Origin: Streptomyces griseoloalbus
GTDB taxonomy: Bacteria; Actinomycetota; Actinomycetes; Streptomycetales; Streptomycetaceae
Assembly: GCA_014650015.1 (NCBI GenBank)
Contig: BMUD01000028.1
Coordinates: 1-64,000 of the forward strand
Direction of reading: 5' to 3'
Length of the DNA: 64,000 nt
This document shows, in pieces, positions 42,204-50,192 of the stretch (position 1 is the first letter of the stretch; each line of letters starts with the position of its first letter). The position numbers were made by a program, and so were the translations under genes. Below the pieces are notes generated by a model. It worked only from the letters and a program-made list of their open reading frames with translations, had not been told where the DNA came from and ran no database searches.

Positions 42204-43588
42204 CCGAGCTCGCCACGATGGACTTCCACCCGCAGCCGCAGGCGGGCGAGGCCAAGCCCTGGGCCTTCCCGGCCCCCGAGCGCGGCACGCTGGACAACGG
42301 CCTGACCGTGCTGCGCTGCCACCGCCCCGGCCAGCAGGTCGTCGCCGTCGAGATGCTCCTCGACGCGCCCCTGGAGGCCGAGCCGGCCGGTCTCGACGGT
42401 GTCGCCACGATCATGGCGCGGGCCTTCTCCGAGGGCACCGACAAGCACTCCGCCGAGGAGTTCGCGGCCGAACTGGAGCGCTGCGGCGGCACCCTGGACG
42501 CGTACGCCGACCACCCCGGCGTCCGCCTCAGCCTGGAGGTCCCGGCCTCACGGCTCGCCAAGGGCCTCGGGCTGATCGCCGACGCCCTCAGGGCGCCCGC
42601 CTTCGCCGACAGCGAGGTCGAACGGCTCGTCCGCAACCGTCTCGACGAGATCCCGCACGAGCTGGCGAACCCCTCCCGCCGGGCCGCGAAGGAGCTCTCC
42701 AAGGAGCTGTTCCCGGCGAGCTCGCGCATGTCGCGCCCGCGCCAGGGCAGCGAGGAGACGGTCACCGGCATCGACTCCGCGACCGTACGCGCCTTCTACG
42801 AGCAGCACGTCCGCCCCGCCACGGCGACCGCGGTGGTCGTCGGTGACCTCACCGGCGTGGACCTGGACGCGCTGCTCGGCGACACCCTGGGCACCTGGAC
42901 CGGCTCCGCGGGCCGGCCGCGCCCCATTCCGGCCGTGGTCGCCGACGACACCGGCCGGGTCGTGATCGTGGACCGTCCCGGCGCCGTCCAGACGCAGCTG
43001 CTGCTCGGCCGTATCGGTCCCGACCGGCACGACCGTGTGTGGCCCGCCCAGGTGCTCGGCACGTACTGCCTCGGCGGAACCCTCACCTCGCGTCTGGACC
43101 GCGTCCTGCGCGAGGAGAAGGGCTACACCTACGGCGTACGGGCGTTCGGGCAGGTCCTCAGGTCCGCCCCGGACGGCACGGGTGCGGCACTGCTGGCCAT
43201 CAGCGGCTCCGTCGACACCCCGAACACCGGCCCCGCCCTGGACGACTTGTGGACGGTGCTGCGCACCCTCGCCGCGGAGGGGCTCACCGACGCCGAACGC
43301 GACGTCGCCGTGCAGAACCTGGTCGGCGTGGCGCCGCTCAAGTACGAGACCGCCGCGGCCGTCGCGAGCACCCTGGCCGACCAGGTCGAGCAGCACCTGC
43401 CCGACCACTACCAGGCCGATCTGTACCGGCAGTTGGCCGCGACCGGCACCGTGGAGGCCACCGCGGCGGTCGTGAACGCCTTCCCGGTGGACCGTCTGGT
43501 CACCGTCCTCGTCGGGGACGCGGCGCAGATCAAGGCGCCCGTCGAGGCCCTCGGGATCGGTGAAGTCACCGTCGTGACGGCCGAGTAG
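42200..43588 (+). CDS. M16-family peptidase-like protein, non-catalytic subunit
   Basis: The 462-residue M16 homologue lacks the HxxEH zinc motif: at the equivalent place it reads GVATIMARAFSEGTDKHS. It keeps the substrate-holding R/Y region of the non-catalytic subunit, LDRVLREEKGYTYGVRAFGQVL. This division of labour is known for heterodimeric bacterial and mitochondrial M16 peptidases. GTG 42200 overlaps the preceding stop, indicating coupled translation and likely 1:1 assembly. A hairpin follows at 43617. Confidence 0.93.
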   Translation: MTELATMDFHPQPQAGEAKPWAFPAPERGTLDNGLTVLRCHRPGQQVVAVEMLLDAPLEAEPAGLDGVATIMARAFSEGTDKHSAEEFAAELERCGGTLDAYADHPGVRLSLEVPASRLAKGLGLIADALRAPAFADSEVERLVRNRLDEIPHELANPSRRAAKELSKELFPASSRMSRPRQGSEETVTGIDSATVRAFYEQHVRPATATAVVVGDLTGVDLDALLGDTLGTWTGSAGRPRPIPAVVADDTGRVVIVDRPGAVQTQLLLGRIGPDRHDRVWPAQVLGTYCLGGTLTSRLDRVLREEKGYTYGVRAFGQVLRSAPDGTGAALLAISGSVDTPNTGPALDDLWTVLRTLAAEGLTDAERDVAVQNLVGVAPLKYETAAAVASTLADQVEQHLPDHYQADLYRQLAATGTVEATAAVVNAFPVDRLVTVLVGDAAQIKAPVEALGIGEVTVVTAE

Positions 43589-43616
43589 CGAGGCGCGCGG
43601 GCGCACGCGCGCGTGG

Positions 43617-43646
43617 GGCCCTGGTGACACGAGAGTCATCAGGGCC
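43617..43646 (+). terminator. terminator of the M16 operon
   Basis: GGCCCTGGTGAC (43617-43628) and GTCATCAGGGCC (43635-43646) pair over 12 bp with one mismatch and a 6-nt loop. Confidence 0.7.
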
Positions 43647-43794
43647 TCGTTATGTCCGAATTGAGGCGGAGGCTGCCTGTCTGCCCTGTGGGATGCGCTA
43701 CAAAAACCGGGATCTGTTTGAGGAAGGGAAGACCTCCCGCTTAGCGTCTTCCGGGCTGTTCGTCGGGCAGTGCGCCGCATCCGCGGCAGCGGAC

Positions 43795-43943
43795 AGCCAT
43801 CGCCGAGTCCCCGTACGGCGCGAGCCAGGGGAGCCGGGGACCCACCTGTAGTCCCTGGGGTGAATCGGACGCCCGCGCGTGTCGCGAGGGAGTCCGTAGG
43901 AGACCTTCCTGCTCCGAACCCGTCAGCTAACCCGGTAGGCGAG
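43795..43943 (+). promoter_or_regulatory. cyclic di-AMP riboswitch (ydaO-yuaA type)
   Basis: The leader before the M23 peptidase gene carries the conserved blocks of the ydaO-type riboswitch in order: CGCCGAGTCC, a GAGCCAGGGGAGCCGGGGAC block, CCTGGGGTGAATCGGAC, GAGGGAGTCCGTAGGAGACC, and the terminal TGCTCCGAACCCGTCAGC. In actinobacteria these RNAs precede cell-wall hydrolase genes and turn expression off when c-di-AMP is high. Borders are approximate; the expression platform should lie in the last ~30 bases before ATG 43969. Confidence 0.9.
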
Positions 43944-43968
43944 AGGGAAGGAAAGGACCAGCCTGTAC

Positions 43969-44742
43969 ATGGCGTTCACCCGCGCCTCCGGGAAGCACCG
44001 CCGTCCCAGCCGGACACAGCGTGGCACCGCCCGTGCGGCGGGCGTCGCGGCGCTCGCCACCACCGGCGTCGTCGGCTCCCTCACGGCCCCCGCGCTGGCC
44101 GCCGAACCGGCCGCCGCGCAGACCGGTCTCACGCCCGTCGTCACCCTGGGCGACGTGGTCGCCGACCGGATCGACGCACAGGCGGCCGCCCAGCACGAGG
44201 CCGCACGAGAGGCCGCCGAGGCCGCCGCGCGGAAGGCCGCCGAGGAGGCCGCGCGCGAGAAGGCCGCCGAGGAGGCCGAGAGGGTCCGCGCGGAGAAGGA
44301 GCGCGCCGCGCGTGAGGCCGAGCGCAAGCGCCTCAACACCTTCGTCTCCCCGATCCCCGGCTCCTACGTGTCGACCGGCTACAAGAGCGGCGGCGCCGTC
44401 TGGTCCTCCGGCAGCCACACCGGTGTCGACTTCCACGCCGCGAGCGGCACCCCCGTCCAGTCGGTCGGCATCGGCACCGTCGTCGAGGCCGGCTGGGGCG
44501 GCTCGTACGGCAACCAGGTCGTCATCAGGATGAACGACGGCACGTACACCCAGTACGGTCACCTGTCGTCCATCGGCGTCTCGGTGGGCCAGCAGGTCAC
44601 CGCCGGCCAGCAGATAGGCCTCTCCGGCGCGACCGGGAACGTCACGGGCGCGCATCTGCACTTCGAGGCCCGCACGACCGCCGAGTACGGCTCCGACATC
44701 GACCCCGTCGCCTACCTCCGCGCGCACGGCGTGAACCTCTGA
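43969..44742 (+). CDS. secreted M23-family peptidoglycan endopeptidase
   Basis: The 257-residue protein has a long Arg-rich signal peptide (cleavage after APALA, about residue 44). An Ala/Glu/Lys/Arg-rich coiled coil (about 65-122) is followed by a C-terminal LytM/M23 domain with zinc ligands in SHTGVDFH (H-x3-D) and GAHLHFE (HxH), plus the conserved GNQVVIRMNDGTYTQYGHLSSI segment. It should cleave peptide cross-links in peptidoglycan outside the cell. A c-di-AMP riboswitch occupies the leader, placing it under osmotic/c-di-AMP control. Terminator at 44792. Confidence 0.95.
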   Translation: MAFTRASGKHRRPSRTQRGTARAAGVAALATTGVVGSLTAPALAAEPAAAQTGLTPVVTLGDVVADRIDAQAAAQHEAAREAAEAAARKAAEEAAREKAAEEAERVRAEKERAAREAERKRLNTFVSPIPGSYVSTGYKSGGAVWSSGSHTGVDFHAASGTPVQSVGIGTVVEAGWGGSYGNQVVIRMNDGTYTQYGHLSSIGVSVGQQVTAGQQIGLSGATGNVTGAHLHFEARTTAEYGSDIDPVAYLRAHGVNL

Positions 44743-44791
44743 CACATGCGGGCGCCGGCCGCCGACGTGGCGGGCGCCCTCGCTTCCCGTG

Positions 44792-44813
44792 GCCCCGGCT
44801 CCCGAGCCGGGGC
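44792..44813 (+). terminator. M23 gene terminator
   Basis: GCCCCGGCT and AGCCGGGGC form a perfect 9-bp stem with loop CCCG, followed by TTTCGG. Confidence 0.85.
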
Positions 44814-44954
44814 TTTCGGCGTTTCAGGGGGCCGCTTGTCCAAAAAATACTCATGGATTCCGGACCTCCGTCGGAAAATCCCGCTGATTGCAATAGAGTC
44901 ACGGAACACACGTCAATCTTCGACGTTTCACGGGGATTAAGCCGGAGGTCGGTC

Positions 44955-45659
44955 ATGCGTATTCCCGCGCACTCGGTGTGCACGGCGATCCGGGACGACA
45001 TCGTCGCGGGTGTCTACGAGCGCGGAAGCCGGCTCACGGAGGAACTCCTCGCCCGCCGGTACGGCGTCTCCCGCGTCCCCGTCCGGGAGGCCCTGCGCAC
45101 CCTGGAGGCCGAGGGTTTCGTGGTGACCCGGCGGCATGCGGGGGCGTGCGTCGCGGAACCCACCGAGCAGGAGGCCGCCGACCTGCTGGAGATGCGCCTG
45201 CTCCTCGAGCCGCTCGGCGCCTCCCGCGCGGCCCAGCGCCGCACCGAGGCCCATCTGAAGGTGCTGCGCGGTCTGGTCCGGCTGGGGCAGGAACGCGCCC
45301 GTCAGGGCAACAGCGACGACCTGCGCTCCCTGGGCGGCTGGTTCCACGAGACGCTCGCCCAGGCCTCCGGCAGCCCGGCGCTGGCGTCGGTGCTGACCCA
45401 GTTGCGGCACAAGATCGCCTGGATGTACGCCAGCGAGGGGCCGCTCGACCCGGTCGAGTACTGGGCGGAACACGGCGCGATCGTGGACGCCGTGGCGCGC
45501 GGCGACGGCGAGCGCGCGCGGGCCGTCACGGCGCTGCACACCGAGCGCGCGAGCGCCGCGCACCGCCTGCGTTTCGCCCTGGGTGCCGATCGCGCCGGCC
45601 GCACGGATCGTGTGAGGAACTCGCAACATCCCGTAAACATGCCGAGTCTGCGGCATTAA
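44955..45659 (+). CDS. GntR-family (FadR/VanR type) transcriptional regulator
   Basis: The 234-residue regulator has an N-terminal winged helix (AIRDDIVAGVYERGSRLTEELLARRYGVSRVPVREALRTLEAEGFVVTRRHAGACV) and a helical FCD ligand domain (EMRLLLEPLGASRAAQRR...FHETLAQASGSPALASVL...EHGAIVDAVARGDGERARAV). ATG 44955 lies after GGAGGTCGGTC. The upstream region is unusually AT-rich for this genome and presumably contains its promoter. It lies next to ptsH on the opposite strand, so a role in carbon control is possible but not shown. It is not DasR, which belongs to the HutC subfamily. Confidence 0.9.
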   Translation: MRIPAHSVCTAIRDDIVAGVYERGSRLTEELLARRYGVSRVPVREALRTLEAEGFVVTRRHAGACVAEPTEQEAADLLEMRLLLEPLGASRAAQRRTEAHLKVLRGLVRLGQERARQGNSDDLRSLGGWFHETLAQASGSPALASVLTQLRHKIAWMYASEGPLDPVEYWAEHGAIVDAVARGDGERARAVTALHTERASAAHRLRFALGADRAGRTDRVRNSQHPVNMPSLRH

Positions 45660-45829
45660 CACAAGGGCCGTATACAAAGAAGAGCAATCGGTTCCGACGC
45701 CATTCCGCTGCCCTTTTCCAAGCGCGCGGCGAATTCGCCACCGCATGCTTTTCGCGTGCCCGCACGGAAATCGCGGCCAAGCGGGCAAGAGTGCAAGGGA
45801 ATGAATCAGGCGGACCCGGTGGGCCGGGG

Positions 45830-45901
45830 AAAACGACGGAGCCGCGCCGCCCGAAAACGACGGAGCCGCGCCGCCCGAAAACGACGGAGCCGCGCCGCCC
45901 G
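45830..45901. repeat. three tandem 24-bp repeats carrying terminator arms
   Basis: Three identical 24-bp units (45830-45853, 45854-45877, 45878-45901), each AAAACGACGGAGCCGCG followed by CCGCCCG. Every unit contains GGAGCCGCG, complementary to CGCGGCTCC at 45912-45920. Confidence 0.9.
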
Positions 45902-45920
45902 AAAGGGACGACGCGGCTCC
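45886..45920 (-). terminator. ptsH terminator
   Basis: On the minus strand GGAGCCGCG (45912-45920) pairs with CGCGGCTCC (45886-45894) and is followed by GTCGTTTT. It lies 20 bases past the ptsH stop. The two further tandem units offer alternative 3' arms. Confidence 0.8.
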
Positions 45921-45939
45921 GCGGCTGTCACACGGGGGC

Positions 45940-46221
45940 TCAGACGGTCTCGGGGAGCTCCTCGAGCCCCTCGGAGACCAGCTTCGCCAGACGGTCGAGG
46001 GCGACGTCCGCACCTTCGGCGTCGGAAGCGAGGACGATCTCCTCACCGCCCTGGGCGCCCAGGCCCAGAACAGCCAGCATCGAAGCCGCGTTGACGGGGT
46101 CGCCCCCGGCCTTGGCGATCGTCACCGGGACGCCTGCGGCCGTGGCGGCTCGGACGAAGATGGAGGCGGGGCGGGCGTGGAGACCCTCGGCCCAGCCGAC
46201 GTTGACGCGGCGCTCAGCCAT
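45940..46221 (-). CDS. ptsH: phosphocarrier protein HPr of the PTS
   Basis: The 93-residue HPr transfers phosphate from enzyme I to sugar-specific EIIA domains during sugar uptake. His15 sits in GLHARPASIFVRAA, and the Ser46-equivalent region reads NAASMLAVLGLGAQGGEEI. Length and sequence match actinobacterial HPr. ATG 46221 follows a GAAGGGCAGCAAC leader on the minus strand. A DasR-type site lies 25 bases upstream, and a triplicated terminator follows, so expression appears tightly bounded. Confidence 0.96.
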   Translation of the reverse strand: MAERRVNVGWAEGLHARPASIFVRAATAAGVPVTIAKAGGDPVNAASMLAVLGLGAQGGEEIVLASDAEGADVALDRLAKLVSEGLEELPETV

Positions 46222-46245
46222 GTGTTGCTGCCCTTCACTGTTCAG

Positions 46246-46261
46246 GGTTGTCTAGACCAGT
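46246..46261. promoter_or_regulatory. DasR-responsive element (dre) upstream of ptsH
   Basis: GGTTGTCTAGACCAGT matches the dre consensus ACTGGTCTAGACCAGT at 13 of 16 positions, including the full central GTCTAGAC. It is 25 bases from the ptsH start codon. ptsH is a known DasR target in S. coelicolor, where the regulator responds to amino-sugar phosphates. Confidence 0.85.
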
Positions 46262-46398
46262 TTCCCACATCGTGAAACGTGCCCGGAGCGGCATCCGCTC
46301 CCGCTCCCGGTGACCGCCGGACCGCGGCCTCGGTCCGGCTCTCGTCCACCACAGACTGCCTCGCGCCGTTGTCGGACGCGAGCCGTACTCTGGGGCCC

Positions 46399-49300
46399 AT
46401 GCAGACCTCGTCGGACCGGCACGAGTATCCCGCCCACTGGGAGGCCGACGTGGTGCTGCGCGACGGCGGCACCGCGCGCGTCCGCCCCATCACCGTTGAT
46501 GACGCCGAGCGCCTGGTCAGCTTCTACGAGCAGGTGTCGGACGAGTCGAAGTACTACCGCTTCTTCGCGCCCTACCCTCGCCTGTCCGCCAAGGACGTCC
46601 ACCGCTTCACGCACCACGACTTCGTGGACCGGGTGGGACTCGCGGCCACCGTCGGCGGCGAGTTCATCGCCACCGTACGCTACGACCGGATCGGCGCCGG
46701 CGGGACGCCCGCGTCCGCGCCGGCCGACGAGGCCGAGGTCGCCTTCCTCGTACAGGACGCCCACCAGGGCCGGGGCGTCGCCTCCGCCCTCCTCGAGCAC
46801 ATCGGTGCCGTCGCGCGGGAGCGCGGCATCCGCCGTTTCGCCGCCGAGGTGCTGCCCGCCAACACCAAGATGATCAAGGTGTTCACCGACGCCGGGTACA
46901 CCCAGAAACGCAGCTTCGAGGACGGCGTCGTCCGCCTGGAGTTCGACCTCGAACCCACCGACCGCTCCCTGGCCGTGCAGCACGCGCGCGAACAGCGCGC
47001 CGAGGCACGCTCGGTGCAACGGTTGCTCGCGCCGGGCTCGGTCGCCGTCGTCGGTGCCGGCCGCACCCCCGGCGGCGTGGGCCGCAGCATCCTCGACAAC
47101 CTCCGGGACGCCGGCTTCACCGGGCGGCTCCACGCCGTGAACAAGGCGTTCCCACAGGATTTGAAGGACCTCGACGGGGTGCCCGCGTACCGCTCCGTCC
47201 GGGCCGTCGAGGGGCCGGTCGACCTCGCGGTCGTCGCGGTGCCCGCCGAGCGCGTCCCCGAGATCGTCACCGAGTGCGGCGAACACGGCGTGCAGGGGCT
47301 CGTCGTCGTCTCCGCCGGCTACGCCGAGTCCGGTCCCGAAGGCCGCGAACGCCAGCGCGCCCTCGTACGGCACGCACGCGCGTACGGCATGCGGATCATC
47401 GGCCCGAACGCGTTCGGTGTCATCAACACCTCCCCGGACGTACGGCTGAACGCCTCACTCGCGCCCGAGATGCCCCGCCCGGGCCGCATCGGGCTGTTCG
47501 CCCAGTCCGGCGCCATCGGCGTCGCCCTGCTCTCGCGCCTGCACCGGCGCGGTGGCGGAGTGACCGGGGTCACGGGCGTGTCCACCTTCGTCTCCTCCGG
47601 CAACCGGGCCGACGTCTCCGGCAACGACGTCCTGCAGTACTGGTACGAGGATCCCGACACCGACGTCGCCCTGATGTACCTGGAGTCCATCGGCAACCCC
47701 CGCAAGTTCACCCGCCTCGCCCGTCGGACCGCGGCGGCGAAGCCGCTGGTCGTGGTCCAGGGCGCACGCCATGGAGCAGGCCCCCGGGGACACGCCGTAC
47801 GGGCGACCCGGCTGCCCCACGCGACGGTCTCCGCGCTGCTGCGGCAGGCCGGGGTGATCAGGGTGGACACCATCACCGAACTGGTCGACGCGGGTCTGCT
47901 GCTCGCGCGCCAGCCCCTGCCGGCCGGGCCCCGGGTGGCGATCCTCGGCAACTCCGAGTCCCTGGGCCTGCTCACCTACGACGCCTGTCTCGCCGAGGGC
48001 CTGCGCCCGCATCCCCCGCTGGACCTCACCACCGCGGCATCGGCGGCGGACTTCCATACCGAGCTCTCGCGCGCGCTGGCCGACGACACCTGCGACGCGG
48101 TGGTGGTGACCGCGATCCCGGCGGTGGGTGAGGGGTCGGTGGGCGACGCGGCACTGGCAAGGGCCCTGCGCTCGGCCGCCGCCGCGACCCCTTCCAAGCC
48201 GGTCCTCGTGGTCCACGTGGAACTGGGCGGCCTCGCGGAGGCGCTCTCCGCAGCGACGAGCACGGCACCGCAGCCACCGACGAGCGGCGCACCGGAGGCG
48301 GCCTCGGGCGCCGTACCCCGCGCGGGGGCGAGTGCGCCACCGCGCCCCGAAGACAGCGCCGCACCGGAGGAGCCGGCGGCTCCGGGGTCGCATGTCGCAC
48401 GGGAGGGGGCGGCGGGTTCGGAGCCCCGGTCCGGGCCGCCCGCCGCACCGCGGACACCGGCCGGCGCGACCCCCCGACCGCCCGGCGTCACACCACCGCA
48501 CACCTCCGCGCCCCACCCCGCGGACGCCTTCGCTGCCACACCGCCCACCCGCACCCCTCCAGCCACACCGCCCACCGGCGGCCCCGCGCCGGCCCACGCG
48601 CGCACCGCGGCCGACGGGGGCGACCCGCTCGCCCCCGTCGCACCCCCCGAGGACGCCCACCTCATCCCCGCCTACCCGGCCGCCGAACGGGCCGTGCGCG
48701 CGCTCGCGCAGGCCGTCGCGTACGCGCAGTGGCGTCAGGATGCCGCCGACCCCGGCAAGGTGCCCGAGTACGAGGACATCGACGTGAGGGGCGCCGCCGC
48801 CCTCATCGACGGGCTGCTCTCGCGCGGGCAGGGCCTCACCCTCGGCAGCGACAAGACCTGCGACCTGCTCGGCACGTACGGCATCCACGTGCACCGGGCC
48901 CTGCCCGCACCCACCCCCGACGACGCGGCGGAAGCCGCCCGCACCCTCGGCTACCCCGTGGCCCTCAAGGCGACCGCCCCGCACCTGAGGCACCGCGCCG
49001 ACCTGGGAGGCGTACGCCTGGATCTCGCGGACGAGGAGCAACTGCGCCGCGGTTACGCCGAGTTGACCGAGCTGTTCGGCGCGCCGCAGGAGCTGCGCCC
49101 CGTGGTGCAGCGCATGGCACCGCGCGGCGTCGACACCGTCGTACGCGCGGTGATCGACCCGGCGGTCGGAGCCGTGCTGTCCTTCGGGCTCGCCGGGGCC
49201 GCCTCGCAGCTGCTCGGGGACACGGCGCACCGGCTGATCCCGGTCACCGACCGGGACGCGACCTCGCTGGTGCGATCGATCAGGACGGCCCCGCTCCTGT

Positions 49301-49518
49301 TCGGCTGGCGCGGCTCGGCACCGGTCGACACCCCCGCCCTGGAGGAGCTGCTGCTGAGGGTGTCGAGGCTGGTCGACGACCATCCGGAGGTCGTCGCGGT
49401 CACCCTGGAGCCGGTCGTCGTCGCCCCGCACGGCGTGAGCGTCCTGGGCGCCTCCGTACGCCTGGCCCCGCCCCCCGCCCGCGACGACCTCGGCCCGCGG
49501 ACCCTTCCGGCGTACTGA
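46399..49518 (+). CDS. protein lysine acetyltransferase, GNAT fused to NDP-forming acyl-CoA synthetase-like domains (PatA type)
   Basis: The 1039-residue protein has an N-terminal GNAT domain (about 15-195, AEVAFLVQDAHQGRGVASALLEHI) followed by CoA-binding and ligase-like domains (LLAPGSVAVVGAGRTPGGVGRSILDNL; GRIGLFAQSGAIGVALLSR; ATP-grasp-like C-terminus TYGIHVHRALPAPTPDDAAEAARTLGYPVALKA). This order is that of streptomycete Pat enzymes that acetylate acetyl-CoA synthetase and other proteins. A Pro/Ala-rich linker of about 130 residues (about 622-752) interrupts the synthetase part. ATG 46399 is used. It is divergent from ptsH. Confidence 0.92.
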   Translation: MQTSSDRHEYPAHWEADVVLRDGGTARVRPITVDDAERLVSFYEQVSDESKYYRFFAPYPRLSAKDVHRFTHHDFVDRVGLAATVGGEFIATVRYDRIGAGGTPASAPADEAEVAFLVQDAHQGRGVASALLEHIGAVARERGIRRFAAEVLPANTKMIKVFTDAGYTQKRSFEDGVVRLEFDLEPTDRSLAVQHAREQRAEARSVQRLLAPGSVAVVGAGRTPGGVGRSILDNLRDAGFTGRLHAVNKAFPQDLKDLDGVPAYRSVRAVEGPVDLAVVAVPAERVPEIVTECGEHGVQGLVVVSAGYAESGPEGRERQRALVRHARAYGMRIIGPNAFGVINTSPDVRLNASLAPEMPRPGRIGLFAQSGAIGVALLSRLHRRGGGVTGVTGVSTFVSSGNRADVSGNDVLQYWYEDPDTDVALMYLESIGNPRKFTRLARRTAAAKPLVVVQGARHGAGPRGHAVRATRLPHATVSALLRQAGVIRVDTITELVDAGLLLARQPLPAGPRVAILGNSESLGLLTYDACLAEGLRPHPPLDLTTAASAADFHTELSRALADDTCDAVVVTAIPAVGEGSVGDAALARALRSAAAATPSKPVLVVHVELGGLAEALSAATSTAPQPPTSGAPEAASGAVPRAGASAPPRPEDSAAPEEPAAPGSHVAREGAAGSEPRSGPPAAPRTPAGATPRPPGVTPPHTSAPHPADAFAATPPTRTPPATPPTGGPAPAHARTAADGGDPLAPVAPPEDAHLIPAYPAAERAVRALAQAVAYAQWRQDAADPGKVPEYEDIDVRGAAALIDGLLSRGQGLTLGSDKTCDLLGTYGIHVHRALPAPTPDDAAEAARTLGYPVALKATAPHLRHRADLGGVRLDLADEEQLRRGYAELTELFGAPQELRPVVQRMAPRGVDTVVRAVIDPAVGAVLSFGLAGAASQLLGDTAHRLIPVTDRDATSLVRSIRTAPLLFGWRGSAPVDTPALEELLLRVSRLVDDHPEVVAVTLEPVVVAPHGVSVLGASVRLAPPPARDDLGPRTLPAY

Positions 49519-49604
49519 GGACGATGGCGTGGACGGCGCCGTCGCGCTCGCGGAGTGAGATGAGCGGTGCCTCGGAGTCAGTGGGCCCCCGTAGGATGGG
49601 CGTC

Positions 49605-50192
49605 ATGGCCAAGACCAGTACGACGACCCAGGGGCTGCGGGCGGCGATCGAGCGCAGCGGCTACTACCCGGCCCTCGTGGCCGAGGCGGTGGAGGCCGCC
49701 GTGGGCGGCGAGCCCGTCCGGTCGTACCTGGTCCACCAGGAGACGACGTTCGACCAGAACGAGGTGCGGCGGCACGTGACCGTGCTCGTGCTCACCGGCA
49801 ACCGGTTCATCGTCAGCCACACCGACGAGCAGGCCGCCGACAACACCTCCCCGACGCCGTACGCCACCACGTCCACGGAGTCGGTCAAGCTCAGCCGGAT
49901 CTCGTCGATCGTGGTCAGCCGCGTGGTCGCCAACCCGGAGTCGTACACGCCGGGCACGCTGCCGCGCGAGATCGTGCTCACCATCGGCTGGGGCGCCGTC
50001 TCCCGCATCGACCTGGAGCCGGCCGCCTGCGGTGACCCGAACTGCGAGGCCGACCACGGCTACACGGGCAACTCGACGGCCGACGACCTGAGCCTGCGCG
50101 TCAGCGAGGCCGGAGACGGGCCGGAGACGGTGCGCCAGGCGCTCACCTTCGCGCAGGCCCTCTCCGAGGCGACCGCGGACTCCGCCCGCTGA
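49605..50192 (+). CDS. DUF5998 family protein
   Basis: The 195-residue conserved actinobacterial protein of unknown function is recognisable by GLRAAIERSGYYPALVAEAVEAAVGGEPVRSYLVHQETTFDQNEVRRHVTVLVLT and a CGDPNCEADHGY motif with two cysteines and acidic/His residues that could bind a metal. It is mostly beta-rich with no membrane segment. ATG 49605 is used. The stop overlaps the next ATG (TGATG), so it is translationally coupled to the phosphodiesterase gene. Confidence 0.88.
   Translation: MAKTSTTTQGLRAAIERSGYYPALVAEAVEAAVGGEPVRSYLVHQETTFDQNEVRRHVTVLVLTGNRFIVSHTDEQAADNTSPTPYATTSTESVKLSRISSIVVSRVVANPESYTPGTLPREIVLTIGWGAVSRIDLEPAACGDPNCEADHGYTGNSTADDLSLRVSEAGDGPETVRQALTFAQALSEATADSAR

Noticed and set aside
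43624-43851. 75-residue plus-strand frame before the M23 gene
   Set aside because: It overlaps the operon terminator and the 5' part of the c-di-AMP riboswitch and is not protein-like.
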